This document shows positions 3,001 to 5,363 of a stretch of DNA of 5,363 nt, piece by piece. A model generated the notes under the pieces. That model made no database searches. It worked only from the letters and a program-made list of their open reading frames with translations, and had not been told where the DNA came from. This DNA comes from Candidatus Omnitrophota bacterium (lineage in GTDB: Bacteria > Omnitrophota > Gorgyraeia > 2-02-FULL-51-18 > JAGOUK01). The stretch spans positions 1 through 5,363 of the forward strand of contig JAGVCY010000298.1 of the NCBI GenBank assembly GCA_020058965.1, given 5' to 3'. Every line of letters begins with the position of its first letter. Within the stretch, counting starts at the first letter, position 1. A program made the position numbers and the translations under genes.

Positions 3001-5363
3001 CGTTTAAGCGCGGCCTGAAGCACGGCCGCGATCGCGACTCTTTGGGCCGGATTCAGATCTCCCAACGCTCCTGTTCCGCTCTCATTCAACAACTCCCGAA
3101 TCCGAACCAGCGAAAAATCGTTGACGGGATTGCCCGACGAATTTAGTTTTTCAAAAATGGCATGAATGACAGCTTTGTCGTTGACGACGCCGGCGACCGC
3201 GCGCTTCAGCCGGGCCAGACGAATCTCGCCGACCAGCTTGGGAAGCTTCATCAGGTTCATCACCGTCACCGTCAAAAACGGCGACAACCACGCGCGGACC
3301 GTAAATTGGAAGGTCTGACCGGCGACGAGCTCTCCTCCGGTGAAGGGGTTCGTAATTGCCGGGGCGTTCCAAACGCCCCCGCGGTCCAAAGTGTTGAATC
3401 CGGAACTCAAATCCGGCGGCATGGCCTTGTCGTAAGGCACTGTTCCGGCTTGTCCCGGCACATGCACCTCTCCGGGACTCTTCCAGGGCGACTCTCCTAC
3501 GGATTGCATCCATTGGAACGCCCAAAAGGTAGCCGCCCACAAAACCACCGGCCACGCAATGTCCCAAATGAGACGTCCCATCGAAGCCTCTGCCGCACCC
3601 GAATCCCTCGCCTGTTGCCACGCAAGAACCGTTTTGCGGATGTTCAACCCGATTTTGACGCCGCTGACCATAAGAACGATCCATTTAAAAATAAGAAAAG
3701 TTGAGAGCCCCAATCCAATCGCCGGCATCAACTGCGCCGCACCGTAACCGGCAACCAATAGAAGCGTACGCTTTCTTAAGAATTCAAAAGTGGCTTCAAG
3801 TTGAAAGGCTCCTAGTAAGAAGCGGATCCCGAACACGAATCCGCTCTTCGTGAACCGCGTCCAGACACCATCGGTCTTTGCGGACTGAATCTCGTTCTGG
3901 ACGACCGCGTCAACATAGGACGCATCCAATCGCTTGACCGCTTCCTGCGCCCAAAAATCGATCAAACCCAGTTTTGTTTCGCCAGTAATGCGCCGATAGA
4001 GGTAAACGGCCGGCGGAAACAGCCAGGCCCGGATCCCGCGCTCATAAAACCCGATCACGAACCCGCGGAATAAATGGTATGGCGTCACAACAAAAATATG
4101 CAAAATACCCTGAACAAGCCCCAGAGATGTCTTTTTAAATTCGTACTTTCGAGCATCCCCGACCCATTTGGCTAAACCGGATGAACCAAACCAAGTCAAG
4201 ATCAACGCCCCAACCCACGCGAATCCGCCAATGGTAGCGGTTGCCGCCGCAAACACTGGTGTCATAAAAATTGCCGCGGCGATCGCTGCGGCAAATCCAG
4301 CACGAACCAAAAATGACTTCCAATTTTTTGGCGCGGTGGCCTCTCCCTTGTCTTTTTTGCGTTCTGCGACCAGAGATAAAATTAACCGATAGGCGGTTTG
4401 TTTGAAGATTTTTTTGGAACCGAACGCGGCTAGATCCGGAAATTTCCCGTCCTCGTTTTTTACCTCTCCAAGAATATCATTGCCGGCCTTGGCAAGCTTA
4501 TGTCCAAGATAACCAAATAAAACCCCGGTTCCGGCGGCAATTCCCAGGGCGGTAAGCACCGGTGAGCCGAGGACCGCGGCCAGCGCTCCAAAAATAACGG
4601 CAGTTATCCCTCCATAAACAGAAACGCTTTCGCGGCTGCGATTTGAATTTGGGTCGGCGGCAGATGCCGCAAGCCGGGCGGCCGATGACACTGATGGTGC
4701 CGCGTTGGCGGTAGGGTTAGCGACCGATACCACGGCTGCCGGTTTGATGATAGAGCCTTCTCTGCCGCTTTTTGCCAACCGCGCCGCAGCAGAAGAATTG
4801 GTGCGGCCATCCCTAGCCGGTACAACGGCGGGAGATGCTAGGGGGGTAGTCCTATCCTTGGTCAGTTCAAAAAAAATTGGAATTATAAAAATAGACATAT
4901 CACCAGTCAGTCTTGCTCCGACACTGCCCGCTATCATCGCGGAAGCACGCTCCACACCTAACCGGGACCCAACGGCATCCGCCCCAAAAATCCCTTTAAC
5001 CGCCACCGTCGTCTGCGACGCGTCCGTGCCGCCTGACGAGGTCCCGGTGCTGGCCAAAGTGCGGGCTTGGGCGGAGTCCGAACCCTTCAGCCGGCCGACT
5101 GCCAGGGCGATCTGGATCTCGGCTTCCTTTATATAGGACTCAAATCGGGTTTTTTCTTCCGCGGTAAGATCGGCAGGACTCATGCCTTTTTTGCGGAGGG
5201 AATTCTCGTAGGCGGTCTGCCATTCCAGCTTCCAGGTATTTGTCATCCGGTTGGTCCCGCGGCTGTCGTTCAATCGACGCAAAAAGTCGGCCTTGGCGGC
5301 CTCGAGCGCGGCCTCGACCGCACTGCGCGGCACAACCGACTCAGCCGTTGCGGCGGCGGTCAC
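1..5363 (-). CDS. Giant multi-domain membrane and peptidoglycan-binding protein, partial at both ends
   Basis: One minus-strand frame is open across the full window: 1787 codons, no stop, with the first and last complete codons at 5363-5361 and 5-3. Neither terminus is present; the codon at the 5' edge happens to be GTG, but nothing marks it as a start. The translation looks like real protein throughout, with amphipathic charged helices, clustered hydrophobic segments, a Thr-Pro/Pro linker and one recognisable domain, a PG_binding_1-type peptidoglycan-binding domain at residues 1167-1245. Most of the frame has G/C-rich third positions, as expected of a translated frame in GC-rich DNA. The inferred role is a cell-envelope protein, anchored in the cytoplasmic membrane by residues 247-710 and 866-894, that contacts the cell wall. 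No enzymatic motif was recognised, so its biochemical activity is unknown. The coding call is nearly certain; the role is moderate inference, and the family is unrecognised apart from the one domain. Confidence 0.95.
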   Translation of the reverse strand, partial: MTAAATAESVVPRSAVEAALEAAKADFLRRLNDSRGTNRMTNTWKLEWQTAYENSLRKKGMSPADLTAEEKTRFESYIKEAEIQIALAVGRLKGSDSAQARTLASTGTSSGGTDASQTTVAVKGIFGADAVGSRLGVERASAMIAGSVGARLTGDMSIFIIPIFFELTKDRTTPLASPAVVPARDGRTNSSAAARLAKSGREGSIIKPAAVVSVANPTANAAPSVSSAARLAASAADPNSNRSRESVSVYGGITAVIFGALAAVLGSPVLTALGIAAGTGVLFGYLGHKLAKAGNDILGEVKNEDGKFPDLAAFGSKKIFKQTAYRLILSLVAERKKDKGEATAPKNWKSFLVRAGFAAAIAAAIFMTPVFAAATATIGGFAWVGALILTWFGSSGLAKWVGDARKYEFKKTSLGLVQGILHIFVVTPYHLFRGFVIGFYERGIRAWLFPPAVYLYRRITGETKLGLIDFWAQEAVKRLDASYVDAVVQNEIQSAKTDGVWTRFTKSGFVFGIRFLLGAFQLEATFEFLRKRTLLLVAGYGAAQLMPAIGLGLSTFLIFKWIVLMVSGVKIGLNIRKTVLAWQQARDSGAAEASMGRLIWDIAWPVVLWAATFWAFQWMQSVGESPWKSPGEVHVPGQAGTVPYDKAMPPDLSSGFNTLDRGGVWNAPAITNPFTGGELVAGQTFQFTVRAWLSPFLTVTVMNLMKLPKLVGEIRLARLKRAVAGVVNDKAVIHAIFEKLNSSGNPVNDFSLVRIRELLNESGTGALGDLNPAQRVAIAAVLQAALKRNRFGLSSYDATIARRSLDDFLDRVHPGVDQLVAKRAAEALAQNEFGSGASSKYWALALWEHLTSLKTWAANAAGTPGMWFVQTEIALIVGLAELTGWQFLIKLVHGIEGDAKRQHEVSIQEGYSGTVDFAQRISAGGTLSLANNLADMLGQAAYDLTGIGKDTVGEVQRSAQNAAAIREAERLLSESNQDEEKSLKLQVYEPEGFELGDTSPLALTRTQTPTPTPTPTAKSAASSQEERGGSGPGPGAAGPGSGGGTPPPPPDEKVAAAGRAFDKPYDPAAGLDGLTLVPIGDFVLSDSEWAGVLRIDGRDLKIQAINVLQAKYPNRIQDPGTLLDAKLAADQANAANDASAVNAASERKDMVGRLERISGTVVRGSDDKESVKALHDALTLAGFGKILVNKNGQPIEKSEERGYGTFGLRTQRAVREFQAAVGLNPTGAFDLNTQNYLVTALESRWTWDGELHVRGADVSRARLVAEPSSRSSTNALGSVVSLTNVDGADAIAMQILKTSGAVPDKEKVEELVRLADAAAKDGVKDAEEARDLAAVRLLQTFSDNPELLKKIRAMKDSADSAAVARRIANARENRMKLAEGTLEAAVYAEQGEANRTAAQFGQAWNFAVNILGGMNQINGGVQSITHGGAAAIPTIPTMPGVVAGAAADQAVQRIGGALTKAVSGADTKALSSKVVGSDPSSKKPGLLIDKKYADKPLVKKAIQAVEKEGIVVAKSDSEIRGRELWNPKSFIRDALRASPDEADRKIQAAYDAWAKDPKKNSGQAYKFEVKDASGNRSIIYKIPPALYAELEKAGKGLVAQIEKNLSASKRMPVRIEKIGAQQAAADPMSTRTGRAISGSVIRAVAGSNPVSGTLSAGIGVGDAIAENANFNRALNKSFLNDRRKVEGGNALTRTMQAWGIMRPYPEATMFDEQEARTIELPLGKIPGKQLTVKYPDGRTQKFASIRNDISKNEAARVRAASDIATTGRAADLKNTKAGMFSYGGVPV
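3..953 (-). other. Unassigned mixed alpha/beta C-terminal part in this window (residues 1471-1787)
   Basis: About 317 residues continue to the window edge without a stop. Visible elements are a Lys-rich segment (KKYADKPLVKKAIQAVEKEG at 1490-1509), a pair of likely strands and a helix (YKFEVKDASGNRSIIYKIPP at 1565-1584, then LYAELEKAGKGLVAQIEKNL), and a Gly/Ala/Ser stretch near 1631-1665. Further on come an aromatic/Pro segment near 1698-1710 and a possible hairpin (LPLGKIPGKQLTVKYPDGRT at 1720-1739). No Cys residues and no hydrolase, kinase or protease motif are recognised. It ends in a Gly-Gly-Val-Pro-Val sequence cut by the window edge. Confidence 0.4.
954..1130 (-). other. Gly/Ala-rich segment (residues 1412-1470)
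   Basis: A Gly/Ala-rich stretch with many small residues: GGMNQINGGVQSI near 1412-1424, GGAAAIPTIPTMPGVVAGAA at 1427-1446, then QRIGGAL. It has few charges and is not long or hydrophobic enough in any one run to be a confident membrane helix. It probably forms a flexible or packed low-complexity connection between the helical region and the C-terminal part. A small DNA-level tandem repeat lies inside it. Confidence 0.45.
1044..1070 (-). repeat. Short 9-bp tandem repeat encoding Ile-Pro-Thr
   Basis: On the coding strand the 9-mer ATCCCGACG occurs twice in direct succession. It is followed by a third, imperfect unit that begins ATGCCG. The product is IPT-IPT-MPG (residues 1432-1440). This looks like a small in-frame duplication inside the Gly/Ala-rich segment. 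Confidence 0.7.
1131..1523 (-). other. Long charged helical region (residues 1281-1411)
   Basis: About 130 residues are dominated by Ala, Glu, Lys, Asp and Arg and read as successive amphipathic helices: DKEKVEELVRLADAAAKDG (1304-1322), EEARDLAAVRLLQTF (1327-1341), NPELLKKIRAMKDSADSAAV (1344-1363) and NARENRMKLAEGTLEAAVYA (1369-1388). Pro and Gly are rare except at helix boundaries. It could be a helical bundle or a coiled-coil-like stalk, but no clear heptad register was established by hand. No family was recognised. Confidence 0.5.
1524..1628 (-). other. Short segment after the wall-binding domain (residues 1246-1280)
   Basis: About 35 residues begin with TWDGELHVRG (1246-1255), which looks like a beta hairpin. 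They continue with a basic stretch and a Ser/Arg-rich turn (EPSSRSSTNALG at 1266-1277). It probably links the peptidoglycan-binding domain to the long helical part. No function can be assigned. Confidence 0.35.
1629..1865 (-). other. Peptidoglycan-binding domain, PG_binding_1 type (residues 1167-1245)
   Basis: This is the one domain I can name. It opens with a helix matching the family pattern V-K-x-L-x-x-A-L-x-x-x-G-[FY] (VKALHDALTLAGF, 1171-1183). After a loop comes the hallmark G-x-F-G-x-x-T-x-x-A-V-x-x-F-Q motif (GTFGLRTQRAVREFQ, 1204-1218), then A-x-G-L-x-x-T-G-x-x-D-x-x-T (AVGLNPTGAFDLNT, 1220-1233) and a closing helix. The three-helix PG_binding_1 fold binds cell-wall peptidoglycan and is usually attached to wall hydrolases or envelope anchoring proteins. 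Here no hydrolase is recognisable next to it within the window. The loop between the first helix and the GxFG motif (1184-1203) is about ten residues longer than the consensus as I recall it. A wall-binding role requires this part to be outside the cytoplasmic membrane. Confidence 0.9.
1866..2204 (-). other. Unassigned module between linker and wall-binding domain (residues 1054-1166)
   Basis: This module begins after the proline run. It has a predicted mixed part (LTLVPIGDFVLSDSEWAGVL at 1074-1093, then IDGRDLKIQAINVLQAKYP at about 1095-1113) and then an Ala/Asn/Asp-rich helix (KLAADQANAANDASAVNAAS at 1126-1145). It ends with a Val/Arg/Gly stretch that leads directly into the peptidoglycan-binding domain. 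The Ala/Asn/Asp helix could be a rigid spacer. No family was recognised. Confidence 0.4.
2205..2357 (-). other. Thr-Pro and Gly/Pro-rich flexible linker (residues 1003-1053)
   Basis: The linker starts with alternating Thr-Pro dipeptides (TPTPTPTPT at 1008-1016), continues with an Ala/Ser/Glu stretch, then Gly-Pro-Gly and Ala-Gly-Pro repeats, and ends with five prolines (1046-1050) before an acidic turn. Thr-Pro and Gly/Pro linkers are typical spacers between domains of secreted and cell-envelope proteins. Here the linker separates the membrane half from the peptidoglycan-binding half. At DNA level the Thr-Pro run is a perfect hexanucleotide repeat, described separately. Confidence 0.85.
2316..2339 (+). 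repeat. Perfect tandem hexanucleotide repeat (TGTGGG)x4 with a G-quadruplex pattern
   Basis: Four exact copies of TGTGGG occupy this stretch. Within it, four GGG tracts (2319-2321, 2325-2327, 2331-2333, 2337-2339) are separated by three identical three-base loops, which fits the classic intramolecular G-quadruplex pattern. It lies on the strand complementary to the mRNA, so the mRNA itself is C-rich. On the coding strand it encodes the Thr-Pro run. Gain or loss of one unit changes the protein by exactly one Thr-Pro pair and keeps the frame. Confidence 0.9.
2358..2681 (-). other. Polar helical spacer (residues 895-1002)
   Basis: Between the last candidate membrane helix and the Pro-rich linker there are about 108 polar residues. 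They include a Gly/Ala/Leu-containing stretch (ISAGGTLSLANNLADMLGQA at 921-940) and a highly acidic, Gln/Glu-rich helical stretch near 955-982 (EAERLLSESNQDEEKS). It looks like an extended spacer rather than a known domain. Confidence 0.4.
2682..2768 (-). other. Candidate last membrane helix before the wall-binding part (residues 866-894)
   Basis: Residues 866-894 contain MWFVQTEIALIVGLAELTGW followed by QFLIKLVHG. The stretch is hydrophobic and aromatic but carries two Glu residues (872 and 881), so it is a weaker membrane helix than those upstream. If it crosses, it would take the chain from the cytoplasm to the outside, where the peptidoglycan-binding domain at 1167-1245 would have to be. 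This is an inference from order and hydrophobicity. Confidence 0.45.
2769..3227 (-). other. Soluble helical module of unknown function (residues 713-865)
   Basis: About 150 residues with the pattern of a compact, mostly helical domain. It contains a basic helix at the start, VNDFSLVRIRELLNESG near 747-763, NPAQRVAIAAVLQAALKRNR at 771-790, a charged stretch DDFLDRVHPGVDQLVAKRAA near 806-825, and an aromatic helix KYWALALWEHL at 840-850. There are no Cys residues and no familiar nucleotide-binding, protease or hydrolase motif. From the flanking membrane helices and basic N-terminal side it is probably cytoplasmic. No family was recognised. Confidence 0.45.
3228..3305 (-). other. Candidate return membrane helix (residues 687-712)
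   Basis: Residues 687-712 include AWLSPFLTVTVMNLMKLPKL, a moderately hydrophobic stretch of about 17 residues ending in Lys-Leu-Pro-Lys. It is followed immediately by the basic sequence EIRLARLKRA (713-722). If it crosses the membrane, it would return the chain to the cytoplasm, and the basic flank supports that. It could instead be an amphipathic interfacial helix. Confidence 0.45.
3306..3500 (-). other. Pro/Gly-rich loop, probably extracytoplasmic (residues 622-686)
   Basis: A 65-residue loop lies between the Trp-rich helix and the next hydrophobic segment. It is rich in Pro, Gly, Asn, Ser and Thr and has only three Lys/Arg residues (628, 646, 661). Its low basic content fits an external location under the positive-inside rule. 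There are no Cys residues, so it has no disulfides. No domain was recognised. Confidence 0.45.
3501..3575 (-). other. Trp-rich transmembrane helix (residues 597-621)
   Basis: Residues 597-621 form a single hydrophobic helix, RLIWDIAWPVVLWAATFWAF followed by QWMQS. It has five Trp residues spaced about every four to five positions (600, 604, 609, 614, 618). This regular spacing would put Trp along much of one helix face, and one Asp (601) sits near the entry. The upstream side (580-596) carries Arg and Glu, while the downstream side is poor in basic residues, suggesting an inside-to-outside crossing. Confidence 0.65.
3639..3845 (-). other. Hydrophobic block with two or three candidate membrane helices (residues 507-575)
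   Basis: Three hydrophobic runs are visible: SGFVFGIRFLLGAF at 507-520 (with one Arg), LLLVAGYGAAQLMPAIGLGL at about 534-553, and STFLIFKWIVLMVSGV at 554-569 (with one Lys). A basic stretch (Arg530, Lys531, Arg532) separates the first from the second. The block probably spans the membrane at least twice. No transporter signature was recognised. Confidence 0.6.
3996..4124 (-). other. Aromatic hydrophobic block, membrane-associated (residues 414-456)
   Basis: Residues 414-456 contain LGLVQGILHIFVVTPYHLF, then FVIGFYERG, then WLFPPAVYLY. They are rich in Phe, Tyr, Leu and Val, with isolated Arg residues and a Pro-Pro break. This could be one full transmembrane helix followed by interfacial or re-entrant helices; the Arg and Glu residues inside the block make a simple multi-pass reading uncertain. 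The following polar segment (457-506) is charged and probably soluble. Confidence 0.5.
4176..4313 (-). other. Transmembrane hairpin 2 (residues 351-396)
   Basis: Two hydrophobic stretches separated by a small-residue turn: Ala/Ile/Phe-rich at about 355-376 (AGFAAAIAAAIF and onward) and Gly/Trp/Leu-rich at about 378-396 (FAWVGALILTWFG). The next residues, about 399-411, are basic and include Arg405, Lys406, Lys410 and Lys411, so both flanks again look cytoplasmic. The segment is neighboured by further hydrophobic blocks, which supports a true multi-pass membrane section. Confidence 0.7.
4314..4499 (-). other. Basic loop, probably cytoplasmic (residues 289-350)
   Basis: Between two hydrophobic blocks, this 62-residue loop carries many Lys and Arg residues, including a Lys pair at 317-318 and the run ERKKDKGE at 334-341. 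By the positive-inside rule this places the loop in the cytoplasm and orients the neighbouring membrane helices. No enzymatic or binding motif was recognised. Confidence 0.55.
4500..4625 (-). other. Transmembrane hairpin 1 (residues 247-288)
   Basis: Residues 247-288 are almost entirely Ala, Gly, Val, Leu, Ile, Phe and Tyr with no charge, for example ITAVIFGALAAVL at 253-265 followed by LTALGIAAGTGVLFGYLG. A Gly-Ser-Pro turn near 266-268 splits the block into two candidate helices, which would form a short membrane hairpin. Arg residues precede it (242, 244) and Lys residues follow it (289, 292), so by the positive-inside rule both ends would be cytoplasmic. This is a hand estimate of hydrophobicity without a prediction program. 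Confidence 0.7.
4629..5003 (-). other. Ala/Ser-rich low-complexity segment with a degenerate repeat (residues 121-245)
   Basis: This stretch is dominated by Ala, Ser, Val and Gly. It has a short hydrophobic patch at about 156-165 (MSIFIIPIFF), which is too short for a confident transmembrane helix. Two similar copies of a short motif, SSAAARLAKSG (190-200) and SSAARLAASAA (226-236), lie 36 residues apart. Their codons differ, so the similarity is at protein level and not a recent DNA duplication. The segment probably acts as a flexible linker leading into the membrane section. Third positions are less GC-rich here than in most of the gene. Confidence 0.5.
5004..5363 (-). other. Charged helical segment at the 5' side (residues 1-120)
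   Basis: The first 120 residues visible in the window are rich in Ala, Glu, Lys and Arg and read as amphipathic helices, for example ADLTAEEKTRFESYIKEAEI at about 64-83. They end in a Ser/Thr/Gly-rich stretch at 105-119. There is no signal peptide or hydrophobic N-terminus, which fits this being the interior of a longer protein rather than a true start. No Shine-Dalgarno sequence can be judged, because the upstream side is missing. No family was recognised. Confidence 0.6.

Noticed and set aside
3162..3704. Overlapping open frames on both strands (180 codons plus, 177 codons minus in another frame)
   Set aside because: Both overlap the hydrophobic and loop sequence of the main frame. They give Arg/Gly/His-rich products without domain patterns.
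4867..4899. AT-rich patch that could look like a promoter
   Set aside because: It encodes the hydrophobic run near residues 156-165 within the open frame. No spaced -35/-10 pair was convincing, and no gene starts nearby.
5361..5363. GTG at the very first codon of the minus-strand frame as a gene start
   Set aside because: Its position at the window edge is coincidental. No upstream sequence is available to show a ribosome binding site, and the following residues do not resemble an N-terminus or signal peptide.

Overview
The whole window is the inside of one very long protein-coding gene on the minus strand. Read from base 5363 down to base 3, the frame gives 1787 consecutive sense codons with no stop. 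It is open at both edges, so neither the real start nor the real stop is here. No intergenic space, RNA gene, mobile element, CRISPR array or credible promoter or terminator was found. Plus-strand reading frames up to about 250 codons exist, but they look like antisense shadows of this GC-rich gene.

Residues below are numbered from base 5363 downward (residue n occupies bases 5364-3n to 5366-3n). The protein runs as follows. A charged helical stretch (1-120) leads into an Ala/Ser-rich low-complexity stretch with one short hydrophobic patch (121-245). A multi-pass membrane section (about 247-710) follows, with hydrophobic blocks at 247-288, 351-396, 414-456, 507-575, 597-621 and 687-705. It contains a basic, probably cytoplasmic loop (289-350) and a Pro/Gly/Trp-containing, probably external loop (622-686). 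Next come a soluble helical module (713-865), one more candidate membrane helix (866-894), and a polar segment ending in a Thr-Pro/Gly/Pro linker (1003-1053). After a short unassigned module (1054-1166) comes a peptidoglycan-binding domain of the PG_binding_1 type (about 1167-1245). The rest is a long helical, Lys/Glu/Ala-rich stretch (1281-1411), a Gly/Ala-rich stretch (1412-1470) and a mixed alpha/beta C-terminal part (1471-1787) that I cannot assign.

The likely overall picture is a giant multi-domain envelope protein, anchored in the inner membrane by many helices. It would reach through a flexible linker to a domain that holds peptidoglycan, with large unassigned modules beyond. No catalytic domain is recognisable within the window.

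The organism is a bacterium with fairly GC-rich DNA (roughly 55-60% by eye). Giant open reading frames that combine membrane segments with cell-wall modules are known from Omnitrophota and some other poorly cultured phyla. That makes Omnitrophota a reasonable guess, but it rests on architecture rather than on a diagnostic marker.
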